NCBI GenBank assembly: GCA_014155875.1
Contig: JACEFZ010017694.1
Location: 88,501 to 152,500, forward strand
Source of the DNA: Cepaea nemoralis
Lineage: Eukaryota > Mollusca > Gastropoda > Stylommatophora > Helicidae
Length of the DNA stretch: 64,000 nt
Direction: 5' to 3'
Shown here: piece by piece, positions 10,804-23,731 of the stretch
Layout: each line of letters opens with the position of its first letter
Numbering within the stretch: the first letter of the stretch is position 1
The notes under the pieces: generated by a model
The model's database searches: none
Told to the model about the DNA's origin: nothing
Seen by the model: the letters and a program-made list of their open reading frames with translations, nothing else
Made by a program: the position numbers and the translations under genes

Positions 10804-13800
10804 CATTCATTCATTCATTCATTCATTCATTCATTCATTCATTCAGTAGCATATCCTTTGCTGACCCTCGCTCACATAACAAACTTCCGGAAACTTCTCG
10901 ATCACAAACAAGATGTCCCGCGTCCGATACACCCATCTGGAGATCAACCGCCACATCCTGCACCATGCTTCTCTTTGGCATTCCACTTCCTCTCTTTCCA
11001 GGCATATACTCTTCCATTATTGTTCTCTCCAATCTTTCATGACAGTTCAAGTGACACAAATATTTCAAGTTTCTTTGTTTTTTATCGTCTTTAATAGCCA
11101 ACCCTCTTCAATCTTTAGCTCTTGAAGTATGGATGCATTTGTTCTTTTCTTTACCAAAGATATTTTTAGAACCCGTCTAGAAAATATGAAGTCAAAGGCA
11201 TTTATGCGCTGTTCAGCTTGTTTAGTAAGTGTCTTAGGTCTCACAGGCGTATGTTGCAATGGGAAAGATGCACGCTTTTAAAAGTCTAATTTTTGTAGTT
11301 CTGTCTGTCCCACTCCATAATTTATTAAGTTGTAGTTTTGAAGAGCAATTGATAGCCGTCGTTTAATTTCTTTCCCTGTGTTACCATTGTTTGTAATCAG
11401 TAACCCAAGATATTCGAAATTTCCACCACCTCCATACTTTCCTGATTAACATATATTTCTTTCTCCATGTTAGTTTTATCTGTATGCTTTATCTTTGTTT
11501 TTGCTACGCTAAGATATAAGTTGTTATTTTCACTATTTCTTTGGGCTGAGATTATTAAGTTTTCTATATCACTCTTTTGTGGATCGCAATACTGTACAAC
11601 CAGAATATCGAATCTATGGTATTTCATGACCACCGATATTTAGGGCATCCCTGGTTATATCATATCTTACATTTCTCATTATATTTTCAGCGTATAGGTT
11701 AAACAAATAGGGGGACAGCACACATCCCTGACGGACTCCTTGCTTGATGTCAAATCAATCTGATGTCTCGCCATCTATTCTAACTGCTGCTTGTTGGTCT
11801 AGATAGAGCATTTTAATGCTTTGTACTACATTTGATGGAAAGCCTATATTCCTCATGATTTCCTAATGTTTCTGATGTTGTAAACAGTTAAATGTCTTTG
11901 AATAGGCCACAAAACATGAGAATAGGTGTACATTAAATTCTCTGCACATCTCTACAATTAAACACACGTTGAGTATGTGATCTCTTGTTCCTCTTCCTTG
12001 TCTAAAACCAGCTTGAACTACGTTAATCTCTTCTTCCATTTTCTTACAATGTCTTCCCATTATTATTTTTAGTGGAATATTACTTGCATGCCTGATCATA
12101 ACAACAGTTCTATGGTTGGTGCATAATTTCAGGTTGCCCTTTTTCTGGGTATTGGAATGACGATAGTTCTCTTCCAATCTTTTGGCCATATACCATATTT
12201 CCATATCTTTTAACATAATGCGTGATAGATTTGTATGCTTCCCCCCCCCCTCTCTCTCTCTCTCTTTCTCCGCTCCCCCCCCCCCCCACCGCTTTGATTA
12301 GTTCAGCTGGTATCTCATCACTTCTTGGTGATTTACCATTCTCCAGGTTCTTTATTGCCCTTGCAATTTCATCTAAGGAGGGTTCTTGTTCTTTCTCTGC
12401 TGTCATTGGTTCATGTATATCATTCATATCCTCACAGTCATTCATTTCATGCCACTGCAGTATTCCTACCATCTTTTTAGAATTTGTCTAGATTCTGTTA
12501 AGGTATTTCCCAACTTATCACATTTAACGTTTAATTGGGGTTGAACATTTCTTGTCAATGACTTCACTTCTTTGAACATTTCGTAATCTCTTCCATTCTT
12601 ATAATATTGCTCTATTTTAATACAACAATCTTGTATATATTGGTTTTTGTCCTTTCTTGTGTTCTTTCTTATTTCTCGGGTTAAAGAGTTAAACTTCATC
12701 TTGCTGTTATCAGATTCACCTCCTTTCGTTTTCAGTTTCTTTCGTTGTTATATTAATTCTAAAGTGCCTGATGTAATCCATGGCTTATGTTGCTTAGTCC
12801 TAATTATTTGGTTGCTGTTATCAAGATATTTCTTACTTGTACTGCCAGTTCATCAGGTGTAATTACCTCTTGTACAGACATCAAGACCCCAAAACGATTC
12901 CTCACTTCTACGTTGTATGTATCTGGTATTCTTTTAGATCAAAACGAAGTGGCCTTGGTCCCCGGGTAAGCTTTTTAAGTTTTAATTTCAGATCTGCTGC
13001 TAATAACTGATGATCTGTATAACAGTCTGCATTTCGTAGGGTTTTTCCAGATGTTATTCTTGATCTCCATCTTCTTTGTATTAAAATATAATCTATCTGA
13101 TATTTGGTAATACTGTCCGGAAACTTCCATGTGAAGAGTCTTCTCGAGTGGTGTTTAAAAAGTGTGTTGGCTATCGTTAACTCATTTTCTGTGAAAAATT
13201 CAATTAATTTGTCACCTGCATCATTTCGATTTTCTAATCCAATTTTTCCTAAAACGTGTCTTTCATTTTCAGCTCGTCCTTACCTACTTTAGTATTGAAA
13301 TCTCCCATTATTATTGTTATATCGTAATGACCAATATTTTTTAATGTGTCTTGCAGTGTGCTGTAAAAATCTTCAATTTCGTCTTCCTCTGCCGTTAAAG
13401 TAGGTGCATGTATCTGTATAAGAGTTGTATGAGAGTCTGATAGTGAGGGTTCTATCCCATTAAAGTTTTTGCAGTTGTCTTATCTAAACAAAATGCCACT
13501 CCGCTCTGGCCTCCGACGTCTCTACCAGAATATATGAAACGACTTCCATTTTCATTTGTAAAATGTCCCTTGCCTCTCCAGCGATGTTCATTAATTCCTA
13601 AACTTTGAATATTTAACATCTCAATCTCATCACATACATCTTTAAGCTTTCCCTAATTCAGACTTCTCACATTCCGCGTTCCTATTCTCACTCTGTTTCT
13701 TAGTCGGACACGGAGGATTTTCTTGGTAACACAGTCGGGATTAATACTGTCATTACGATTACTAGTACTGGTCCCTGTGTCACATTCTTCCCCAATGTTA

Positions 13801-14141
13801 TCTGATCTGCCTGGCCTTGGGGTCTTGCCACCAGATCTATTTCTTATTATTTTTTCTTTCATGGTTGTTATGGTTTCTTGGCAAGTTGTGCAGAAGGTAG
13901 TTTGCCATTTCTTTCCTTCTGGGCAGTGACTGTACTAGTCGGTGTCCATAGCCATTGTCTCTACTGATGAGATCATCTGCCTATGTTGCAGAGTGCAAGA
14001 CCATAACTAACAACAATCTGTCGGCTGCTCTCACACTCCATCCACCACCTGCTTCCATGGCTTCATTTAACCCTGATTGGGGGACTAAACGAGTACTCTA
14101 CCTTGTCCAAGGGTGTCCCGTAGACTAACGGAGGAAAAGAG
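10804..14141 (-). pseudogene. Nearly full-length RTE-type LINE, minus strand, decayed
   Basis: Read on the minus strand from about 14141. The 5' region contains a hairpin/pseudoknot motif (13877-13921). Then comes an endonuclease: RIGTRNVRSLN near 13655, GHYDITIIMGDFNTK near 13310 and DYILIQRRWRS near 13080. Reverse transcriptase follows (GKSPRSDEIPAELIKA near 12320, VQAGFRQGRGTRDHI near 12000, a QGCVLSPYLFN-like region near 11720). The C-terminal region has ERTIMEEYMPGKRGSG and SDAGHLVCDRE (about 10840-11100), and the 3' end is a (TGAA)n tail that appears on the plus strand as ATTC repeats. Low-complexity C/T runs at 12241-12290 and many frame breaks make it inactive. It splits the 43-bp repeat of unit 1. 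Confidence 0.88.
13877..13921 (-). other. Hairpin with possible pseudoknot in the LINE 5' region
   Basis: Minus-strand stem CAGAAGG/CCTTCTG closes a 17-nt loop AAAGAAATGGCAAACTA. The loop hexamer TGGCAA is complementary to TTGCCA downstream. The SINE copies at 8293, 43485 and 43963 have the same loop length and nearly the same loop, with a different but still paired stem. Confidence 0.65.
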
Positions 14142-14216
14142 GCTGAATGTGGAATATCCCAGTTTGTCGATGTCTAATACTACTGCTGCATGTGGAATAT
14201 TCAAATTTACCGGTGT
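14142..14216. repeat. Right relic of the 43-bp repeat in unit 1
   Basis: Nearly two diverged units (CTGAATGTGGAATATCCCAG, then CTGCTGCATGTGGAATATTC) directly after the LINE. The following sequence should be what lies beyond the right end of the large array in unit 2. Confidence 0.9.
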
Positions 14217-14673
<457 letters not shown>

Positions 14674-14980
14674 TTGTGATTGTTCCTGAAAGTAGAGGTC
14701 GGGCACGACCATCTTGATGGTGGACATCTGTCAATGAAAACCCTGGACACGAGACTCCACGTAACAGGAGAACTGGTCAAGAATGGAGGCACTGTCCGGC
14801 GGGTTGTGATGAGGGCCATGTTCTACACAAGGCTGGCTACACGATGATACTGGCAGTGTTGTGTGCCACTAGTCCTGGAACTGTTCTCGGAGTTCCATTT
14901 GTACAACTGGCCTCTCTCCATATCTAAAATCTCTGTATTAGGTGTGAGCTTGTCGTGTTACATTTATTGTCTGTCCCCAG

Positions 14981-15085
14981 GGATGTACGTGTGGTGGAGA
15001 CAATATACTATGTAGCAATCTACAACAAATTCCGCCATTGAATACAGGAGTCAATGTACGTCGGATTACACAACTTTCAATTCAG
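14981..15085 (+). CDS. LRR gene 1, LRRNT exon
   Basis: A 105-bp exon between CTGTCCCCAG and GTTAGT, both phase 0, too short to stand out as an open frame. It encodes 35 residues: GCTCGGDNILCSNLQQIPP, then LNTGVNVRRITQLSIQ. With CPYSDP from the previous exon this gives C-x6-C-x-C-x6-C, followed by L..IP, the N-terminal cysteine cap of extracellular LRR proteins. Its last residues (ITQLSIQ) begin the first LRR, which continues without a break in exon 4 (KGNITTIP). Cysteine spacing, splice signals and phase all agree, which is why I call it although no ATG lies within it. Confidence 0.85.
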
Positions 15086-15248
15086 GTTAGTCTGTTCAGC
15101 TGCGACCTTTAAGAAATAAGATCGCTTTTTCAGCAAACAGGACATTAAATGCAGCTTAACTGATTCAGTGACGAAGGACATTATATCGCCAAATGTGACC
15201 TCCCATTTGGACAGAAGAACTATATATCGCCATACTAATGTCATCGTA

Positions 15249-15267
15249 TTATCTATCTATCTATCTA

Positions 15268-15340
<73 letters not shown>
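15249..15340. repeat. (TATC)n(TA)n microsatellite in intron 3
   Basis: Several TATC units followed by about 70 bases of TA. The open frames reading through it are repeat artefacts. Confidence 0.97.
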
Positions 15341-15342
<2 letters not shown>

Positions 15343-18012
15343 GGACTGTCTTCAAATCTGGGACTGGGACAATTTCAGTCTACGACCCCACCAGTCTTCG
15401 GATACTTATCTCTCTCACAACCGACCAAGGGATATTACCCTTTCAAACATCGTCCTGAACATATGACGCAACTCTGGTATCAGCAAACTCAACAATAAAA
15501 TGTATTGTACAAAAGAGTTAAGATAGTATAGTTGTAGTGCAGCTTTGTCTGGTGTGAGCTAATCGCTACAAGACATAGTTAGTTAAGGCTGCCACAAGAA
15601 GGATGTCATCATTGTACACATGTCAGAGCACCACACAATATGGGAATGTCACTTAGCTTCCCGCTGCAGGTCCTCAGTCTTCGACCAGATATCACCTCCT
15701 CCGAGTTGACAGCAAGTCAGTGTAATGACACCAGGATACCAGAGCATGTGTCTGAATGATACTCATAGTTCCCATCAACATCCGTTTAGGTAAAAGCCTC
15801 CATAGTTGGGCTAATAGTTCATGTCTCTCTCAACAGTGGCACCAACTAAATAATATATATTTATAGTAGCACAGCTCCTACGTTCATGTTCACAGAAGTC
15901 CAATGTCCATTGCTAGATTTCCAATCGAACACTGTTTATGGCTAGAGTCACGATAGTCTAAGGTCTATGGCGAGATTTACGATAGCCTAATTCGAGTGAA
16001 CCAAGTGTTGCCTGATCTCACACACATTTGAGTGGTAGTCGAGTAGATAATCAGTGGTACAGCCGGACGATCACATGGACACGATAATTGCCCAGAAGCC
16101 TTCGTTATAAATGGTGGATAACTTACCCTGGAACTGCTCTGAGGGCATAGACGACTGACCAGGTGATGGGCAAAAGGATCCCCTCACGTTGGCTGGTTTG
16201 CCCAGACTGTTGGCGCTGGCACAGGACTATTGTTTAAACGACCGTCCATCACTCCTCTCAGGAATGTAGAATCTGGCAAAGTGACAAAGAAAACCCTCAT
16301 TGAGAATCACATGACTACACATATATACTATGATACACTGCCTCCCGGTACTCGGACAGGGAATCACCTCCCCAAAAGGGGTTGTGGTTCAATTACAGGC
16401 CATGCCTCACGACCAGAGGAAGAATAAGGTCTGGGGTCCGACAAGCAACCGAATAGACTGGGGATAGAATGAACCCACGGTGATTGGTCATGAGTGTCTG
16501 CCCCCCCCCCCCCCCAGTTCCCCAGGGGAAGACTTCTAATGACATTACAGGTTTAGAGGGTCTACAGTACCTGAAGGAGGGCCGGTGGCAACCCCCAAGA
16601 AATTGGGTCATGTCAACAAGCCTGGTTGTTGGGGAAAATTACAGGCTCACCTTTGACCTACTGGCGAACATGGCTTCATGTAATTTACAACCTCGGGAGA
16701 TTGCGATTCCGACACCAACTGATTTAAGAATGTTGGCACTCTTACCTTTCATGTGGCAATGCAGTTCGAAGTACGGGACGTCGTCCAACCTAGGGACTTA
16801 CTGTCGACAATCTTTAACCTGTAGTATGACACTGGTCGCCATTCCTTCATGCAAAACTGAAGCTACTCAGAACCTCTCGCCAGCTGGCCAGAACAACAGT
16901 CATTTCACTCGGTTCACAGGCAAGTCACTGCGACTGCGCGACCGGATCTAGAGTTCCTGTACAAACATCTCTCGAACTTTCCAGAACACAAGGGCTTAAT
17001 CATTTCCTCCCTTAGGGGTAAAAGATTACTAGGATTAATTCCCTTTGACCGAAAAAGTCGCTGTAGGTCGAGAGGTGGGTGTGAGTCTGGAAAATTCACA
17101 TCTCCTGGTCGAATTCTCCAGGCATTTTGTGACAGCGATCAACTTTTGCAATGCGTCTATTTGAGAGGTTTGTTTTAGTGCGTGTCACTAAGGCCATCAT
17201 CTTCCCAGTTCGACGGTTGCGGTTTCCTTTATGAATTGTTCCTCCCATCTACAGATTGCCTTGTGGGGCTGGTGGACTATAGTGTCAAATCATGCTCTTG
17301 TCAAATTTGTTCTCACCCGGTGGGAGGGTGACATTTCTAGCTGACCCGGGTTTTGGTTTAAATGTTTCGGGTCACATGACTGGCACAAATATGTCAGGAT
17401 TGGCGGTGTAGCCAATGAAATGTTGATGTCATTCAAATAGTCTACTATATTTTCAAAGATGTTGTATATGATCAATGAAATAACTGGACTGACTGTGAAA
17501 CCAAAGATATATTGTTGTCATTGAAAAGTTATAGTGAATTGCATTGTCAAGAATTAGTATGACATCATTCAGGACATTCCCAATCGCGCTCCATCTGCAT
17601 TGTTAACAAACAGCGAGGCGTCCATTTGCTCTTAGCACCAGTTATTCTATTTATGTGTCAGTTTGGCCTTTCCTCTGAGTACTGAGTGTCGGCAAACCAT
17701 GTCGCGATCACTAAAGAAGACCACTGTGATTTTTTAGTTGACATGTCACAAATATTTTAAGTACATTGTAGTCATAGAGGAATAGACATACAAGCATTCT
17801 ACACGATCTGTGCATAGAAGAAACAAGGCACACAAACAGCATTATGTTTCCAACTACTTTAACCATTTTACAAGTCACAGAGTTTTGGTCAGACCATTGA
17901 CGGTTGCTGAATGAAGACCAGGGGTCGACATGCACTAAGATGTCCTTGCGGCACTGCAGAATCCTTGAACGTGAGGGTGCAAGAGGCAGGAGAGCGAGCA
18001 ACGAATCTAGAC
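15341..18012. other. Intron 3, no gene recognised
   Basis: About 2.7 kb without a supported feature. A 155-codon open frame at 16484-16951 crosses a C run (16501-16515) and shows no recognisable domain. A palindrome-like CACCTCCCCAAAAGGGG occurs near 16365. Sequence near 17300-17420 is richer in G/C, but I cannot assign it. Confidence 0.5.
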
Positions 18013-18791
18013 CAGTGTTTCCCAACCTTTTTTGTGCTATGCCCCACCTAAGCCTTTCTAAAATTCTTATGCCCCCCCCCCCATATGCATCATTTTTAAT
18101 ATTAAACAATTGAAATGTTCACTAAAGAAACTTTAAAAACTTTGTTCTCTCCCCCCCCCCCCCCTCCCCCAGGTCCCGCGTCGCTGTTTGCCAGTTGTGT
18201 TGGGTGAATTTTCTTTTTTTTTTTTTAGTTTGGCTGTTACCCCAGACAAGCTGGTTCACCCGCCTCCCCCTTTTTTGTGTGGACCCTTAGTCTCACTGTG
18301 AGCTATTGCCCACAATGGTCCACCAGGCCCACATCTAAGGTGAAGATATGTGATGGGTGTTTATTTGATCATCCCGACCCCCGACCAGACCAGGCGCACT
18401 ACTGGGGGGAGAGCAGCAAATGCACCCGATCCTAGCCAAAGGACCGATAGGTTTACGGAAGAAATCAATAGGAAATTATTGAGCAAACGCAGTAAGTAAA
18501 TTTTCAAAACATATATTGGAGAACTGAAATTCAAGAACAAAATAATTGTAATGAAAGATTTTTCTATATTATTTTAATTATTAGTAATTATTTAAATTTA
18601 GTGAGATCCTTGCTCCTGATGCTTTGCTGCAAAGAGATTTTATGACAGATTCCAATTTAGTTAACTTCAGTCTCAAGTCTCCCAATTTGTTATATCGAGC
18701 CGATTTCTTCCATTTTCGAATTGCCCCCCTTAACAATCGAATTGCCCCCCCCCCCCCCTGTGGGGCGTGGGCCCCACGTTGGGAAACACTG
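18013..18791. mobile_element. Complete nonautonomous hAT element, 779 bp
   Basis: Termini CAGTGTTTCCCAACC and the right end GTTGGGAAACACTG are inverted repeats, flanked by perfect 8-bp duplications ATCTAGAC (18005-18012 and 18792-18799). Compared with the copy at 1-276 it carries an extra internal block at about 18139-18457, probably a nested insertion. No transposase domain is visible, so movement would depend on an enzyme encoded elsewhere. Confidence 0.9.
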
Positions 18792-18845
18792 ATCTAGACA
18801 TTTTTCGGCAGGCCGGGCGTTCATCATTGGAACCCCTTGATTGAC

Positions 18846-18880
18846 TGGCACTTTGCCGTCTTGACAGACGATAGTTTGTA
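18846..18880 (-). mobile_element. 3'-terminal scrap of the LINE family at 9.8 and 41.6 kb
   Basis: The plus strand reads TGGCACTTTGCCGTCTTGAC then AGACGATAGT, the reverse complement of the last 30 bases of the LINE at 10321-10350. Only the 3' tip is present, next to the hAT element. Confidence 0.7.
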
Positions 18881-19149
18881 AAATGGAGTAATACCTCTCC
18901 ATAACACAAAGCCTGGGTAGAATTTAAGGACCATGTGTTGCCCACGCAGCATGATCCCTCTCTCTCGGCCTGTCTAGTGTACTCCAGAGGAAAGGTAACA
19001 CCAATATATTTGGACCAAGACAAGCTGCAGAAGCTGCCGGATAAGCAAAGCAATGCTCTAACTGTCTTGTAACCCCTACATAACGACGATTTCATATGCA
19101 ACATGTATCTTCTTCAACTGCATTATTGTTTTAATTCTTTTTATTTCAG

Positions 19150-20373
19150 AAAGGAAACATAACCACTATTCCCAACAATAGTCTACCTCCTGGCCTTACA
19201 TCAATATATCTGATATATAACCCAATCACTGATATTTCTGACGACGCCTTCGCTACATCGGCGGAAACACTACAAAGTGTATACATTAGTAAAGCAAAGT
19301 TCAACAATTTTCCGACAGCACTAACGAAACTGACCGCATTGACCCACCTATCGATTTATAGTACTATTATACAAGATTGGGACGCTGCTACACTAAAACA
19401 GATTGCTGCTACACTTGAGAACCTTGAACTTATGAGTGATGATTTATCTTTATGGCCCCGCTGGATTTCTGACTTTCACTTGCTACGAAGCATAGATTTA
19501 AGTTTTAACTCTTTCGAGTCTATCCCTAACGACGCGTTTAACTCTATCAAGGACTCTCTGACAGACCTTTACCTTGAAAGTACTGGCTTGACTCAAGTAC
19601 CACACGCATTATCAGTTCTTTCAAGTCTTGACACCCTTGTCTTAAGTTACAATAAAATTGTAAGTGTGTCTGAAATTGAAAAGATTACAAGGTTTCCATT
19701 TTCTCAGAAGCTTTCCTTCTTATCGTTAGTCTACAATGGGATGACGAGAACAGCAAACTTCTCAAACCTGACAAGTTTAAGATTTCTTAGATTAGACCAA
19801 AATAGAATAACCGATGTTCCTGCTGGCTCACTGCCCGCTTCACTAACTTCGCTGGACTTTTCAGACAATAGGCTTTCATCTGTACCACAAGATGTTGCTA
19901 GCATGTCCCAGCTTTCCGATGTAGATTTGTCAGGCAACCTAATCACAAGGATTGAACCAAACAGCTTTCCGCCAAGTGTGAAACACATAAACCTGAGCTC
20001 CAACAAAATAACAATCATTACAAACTCAACCTTGAGAAATCTCAACCTGTTAAGCACTCTGGTTTTGGATGACAATCCTATATCAACAATCACAACTTCA
20101 GCATTCTCAGACATGGAATCATTGTTTTCCCTATCCCTGACTAATTCAGACCTGACAGAAATCCCTATAGCCTTTACTCTATTGAAATTCTGGACAGAGC
20201 TATCCTTCACCACGTCTCAGCCACTGTCTTGTCCTTGTCCAGCTCCCCCAAAACTGGTTCAGTGGTTTTCTTCATTTTCACAAAATTCGCTAACATCTGT
20301 AATCTGCAGCAATGGACAGTCAGTTACATCATACCTGAGCGGTCAGTGTGGACAACCAACATCCGCTGCTTAA
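19150..20373 (+). CDS. LRR gene 1, LRR-array and LRRCT exon
   Basis: Opens after the acceptor TTTTTATTTCAG and encodes residues 68-474. The frame is open right back to the acceptor (KGNITTIPNNSLPPGLTSIY), so the first ATG inside it (19339) is not the start. It carries about 15 LRRs of 22-26 residues with the LxxLxLxxNxIxxIP pattern, for example FLRLDQNRITDVPAGSLP and HINLSSNKITIITNSTLRN. An LRRCT-type cap follows: LSCPCPAPPKLVQWFSSF with Cys428 and Cys430, then Cys453 and Cys467, and the tail GQPTSAA. No transmembrane or GPI-like hydrophobic C-terminus is seen, so the product should be a soluble secreted binding protein. The ligand is unknown. The exon is intact and its G+C is unremarkable. 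Confidence 0.9.
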   Translation, partial: KGNITTIPNNSLPPGLTSIYLIYNPITDISDDAFATSAETLQSVYISKAKFNNFPTALTKLTALTHLSIYSTIIQDWDAATLKQIAATLENLELMSDDLSLWPRWISDFHLLRSIDLSFNSFESIPNDAFNSIKDSLTDLYLESTGLTQVPHALSVLSSLDTLVLSYNKIVSVSEIEKITRFPFSQKLSFLSLVYNGMTRTANFSNLTSLRFLRLDQNRITDVPAGSLPASLTSLDFSDNRLSSVPQDVASMSQLSDVDLSGNLITRIEPNSFPPSVKHINLSSNKITIITNSTLRNLNLLSTLVLDDNPISTITTSAFSDMESLFSLSLTNSDLTEIPIAFTLLKFWTELSFTTSQPLSCPCPAPPKLVQWFSSFSQNSLTSVICSNGQSVTSYLSGQCGQPTSAA

Positions 20374-20700
20374 CATGAGTCTTCTGCTGACCTTCATGGT
20401 GTAAATCAAGCAGAGAATCCCTGACACTGAAATATTTGAAACAATTCCCTTTCCTTCGAATTTGTTTTCTGGGTTAATTCACGTCCGTCATAGTAACTGG
20501 GAAACCTTGATAAGTTATCACCATCATGTTGCTGGTACTTTGTAGAACGTCGCTCTCATTACGGCGAGTGGGAAAAGCCTCTTTAACTCTGGCCAGTTTC
20601 TCTGCCTCATGCCCAGGTGTCCCCAATGTCCTGTGTCCATTATCGTGCTGGTCGACAACTGCCTTCTCTACCAGGAACCACGCTTTCCATCATTGTTCAC
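20374..20700. other. 3' flank of LRR gene 1
   Basis: Presumed 3' untranslated region and flank. No AATAAA or ATTAAA is found near the stop codon, so the polyadenylation site is not assigned. Confidence 0.45.
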
Positions 20701-22060
20701 TCTAAGTCACTGAGGCGTTTAATGTGTCCAACAAACGATACTATTCATGAGCCAGTTTTCTTTTATATTCAGATCTTCAATAATTTCAGAATTGTATTTC
20801 TTCTTGGTCCACGCTATTCTAAGAGTTATTATATAACAATTGATCAGCTCAAAGGCTCCACGATACGCCTTTTATCTCTGGTGATGGTTAAATTATCCAT
20901 GACACATCCCATATGTCGCCACTGGATAGATTTTACTACAAATTTTGTCTGATGTTGTGCCAGCCTGCGTCTACTTCCTTTTGATCAGTTGTCATTGTTG
21001 TTGATTACAGAGCCAAGATATTCAGTTTGTGACTTTTGCAATCTCTTTGTTGTTAATTTGTAATGCGGTTTTCTCTGTACACCTTTATTTAAGCTATGAA
21101 ACATATGTTTACTGTCACTATATCTCTCCACAGAGAAGATCTGTTCTTCTGATTCTTTAGTTCTATTTGAAAGAAGAACTGTGTCCTGTGCATACCTAAA
21201 TTGGCGGATTTGATTTCCACCAATTATAAATGGATGAAGATCATCTCTGATGTCGTAATTTTAACATTTCTCATTACATATTTGCATAGGTAGAATAGAT
21301 AAGGAAAGAGAGACTGCAACACTTTCCTACTCTCGTTTGCACATCATAAGAATTTGATGTTTCACCGACTACTCTGTCAGCCCTTTATTGATAATTATGA
21401 CATACCTGAATAATCAAATGTGCTGGAAACTCGAAATCACTCATGATGCTTCACAATTTCTGAGAGATGAGATGAGATTCTCATGATGAAGATCCGTGGT
21501 TCTTCTGCCCAGTCTGAAACCTGCCTTTACTCCCTTTAATTCATATTTTAAATTTCTTCCAGTTCTCTTCATGATGAATCGCAACAAGATTTTGCTTGCA
21601 TGACATAACTTACAAGTGCTATTATTCGATAGTTTGTGTACAGTTTTACATTTCTTGTCTATGGTATGGAGATGTAGATTGTTCTCCTCCTTGCTGTTGG
21701 TCAACTAGAGCTATTTCAGATCTGCCCACACAGGGCATGGTGGATATGGACACTGGCTTCTCCTTCTCTCTGGATTAGTTCCCATGTGTGTAGTCACACC
21801 CTGATGACTTCCCTTTCTTCAGATTTTGTATTGCTGATTGAACTTCCTTTAATAAAGGTCATGTTTATTTCTGTACACTGTTTGTGTAATATCTGGGTTT
21901 TTTGTTATGTCTTTCTCCATTCATCTACATTACTTCTTATATCGTTCTAGTATAAATTTGTTTTCTTTTATAGCGTCGTCATTCCTATCGTTTATTACAT
22001 GTAGTTGATGTCTAAATTCGCCTGCTTATTTTCTGATTTCCTTAAACAAGACTCCACCTG
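20700..22060 (-). pseudogene. Highly decayed LINE reverse transcriptase, minus strand
   Basis: Minus-strand translation near 21500-21620 gives CHASKILLRFIMKRTGRNLK, then GVKAGFRLGRRTTDL. This is the fingers/palm segment also seen in the LINE at 12000 (RHASNIPLKIIMGRHCKKM, VQAGFRQGRGTRDHI). Surrounding sequence is consistent with the rest of the element, but every frame is broken. Confidence 0.7.
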
Positions 22061-23731
22061 AACTGTGCAACCCTAGATGCTCTATTTTGTTACAAGTACT
22101 CATGACACAGTGCTTCTTGTCTTCCCTGATAGAACTTCAGATTTGTCTCGAGATGTTTACTTTAGGTTCAGTTGTTACTTGGTCCTATGCCAATTTGCTT
22201 TAATGTTCTCCTTTCTTCTATTAATCTCAGCGTTTCTTCTGTTACGTATTTCTGCTTCTTGTATCTTTTCTTAGGAATCATATTTTGTGCTAGGAGATGA
22301 GCATGTTGTTCGCTATATAATTATAAAAGTGTAAAATTAATAAAACTGATTATTACAGAAACGAAACTGTGTTTGAAGCACTGCATATGTATCGCGACCT
22401 CATCCGGTGTATATGTCGTTCTGTGATCTATTACATATTTGTGTCTATGACATTTGTTTTTCATTTCTAATTTCTGTCTGTGAAATTATGTTTGTTGTGT
22501 GTGAACATTGCATAGACAAGTGAAACATAGCTCCAATGTTACGCATGGACATCGCATGAAGATGGGAAACAATTATAAATCCTGTGGGGGAGACACATAC
22601 AAGAGTTTCTTCTGTTTCTGCCTGTGGTTGGTTGTTTGTCAGTTTGTGGGTGCTCTAGAAGACTGAATGTGCTGTCTCACATCCAGTCAATGTGCTGTCT
22701 CACATCCAGTCAATGAACTGTCTCACATCCAGTCATTGACATTCATGAACTCTGGTAATGGGGAGGTATGTTGGTCTAGAGACGTTCTGCCCAACACGGT
22801 ACCAAAGCAACATCTACACGGGAAATGTGTGGACGAGCTATTGTTCCCATTTCTAAATTCAGAAAGCAGAAGGGACTTGAAGACCTGTCTTGGAACTTGA
22901 CATCTAATTAGAGGGACATTGCCATGGTCCTATGTCAGGTCATGGACCACTCATTACAGACAGTATAGAGTTTCATGCAGTCTAACGTGAAGACGAGAAG
23001 ATTGAGAATTACGCCTTGCATAAAGACAGCAAGGCGAGTTGTTGAGCAGGAGACAACGTCTCCTGGACGCAATGTGTTGGGATTGAGCCACAGTCGAGTA
23101 TGGACATGGTTCACGATTTAGTAGTACGGCCAAGATTGTGCCACTACTCGTGTAGTAGAATGTTGTTATATACGTTGTAATTAGTCTCGTTACATAATTG
23201 AGATTGAATATATGAATTGTATCATGTGTAAGTAGACGAATACACTGGGAAAATACTGTCAAGTTTTGTGTTCTACTTGCGTGAAGTTTGAGTGTTCAGA
23301 GGTAAAGATTAAAAGTGAAATTTAACTAAGTAGAATACTGTGATGGTCCCAAACAGAGGGTTGTGGTACTCAATTAGCAGATTTCACATTCAGCATACAG
23401 TTCCCGAAAGGGAGGTGCAGTGGAAGAAGTCCATAGAGTTCATGTGAATCATGTCAGCTCCTGCAGGGAGCGGGGACTTCATAACCAATACTATATCAGA
23501 CCAGCGAGCGTATAACAATAAAGATTGCCCCTACGAAGGCGCGCTCTGGCAGACATTAGTATGTCACCAGACCTTGATTCAGCATGTCACACAGGGGTGG
23601 GCTGGGGTTAGATGTGAGCTGTCTATGTCTCCTGCACACAGGGGCCGGCAGGGGTTAGACGTAGGCTGTCAATGTATCCTCCATATTGTGTAGCTATTTT
23701 ATTGTCTACAGACTGCAGCCCAGTGCCCCGC
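22061..23731. other. Intergenic DNA without a recognisable gene
   Basis: Contains a small 23-bp tandem repeat at 22666-22734. Otherwise no supported feature. Two related segments near 23590-23690 (GGGTTAGA.GT..GCTGTC, A.TGT.TCCT) form a degenerate local repeat just before the 51-bp array. Confidence 0.55.
22666..22734. repeat. 23-bp tandem repeat, three units
   Basis: Three units of the form AATGTGCTGTCTCACATCC plus AGTC, the third with a GTG-to-GAA change. Confidence 0.93.

Noticed and set aside
14142..14216. A clear target duplication for the LINE at 10804-14141
   Set aside because: Only a trivial match can be found because the element is inserted within a repeat unit and ends in a TGAA tail; I do not claim one.
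16484..16951. 155-codon open frame in intron 3
   Set aside because: It starts with a proline run from a C tract and has no recognisable motif. No supporting splice or promoter signals.
19339..20373. LRR protein starting at the ATG at 19339
   Set aside because: LRR-coding sequence continues in frame upstream to the acceptor at 19148-19149, so that ATG is internal (residue 131).
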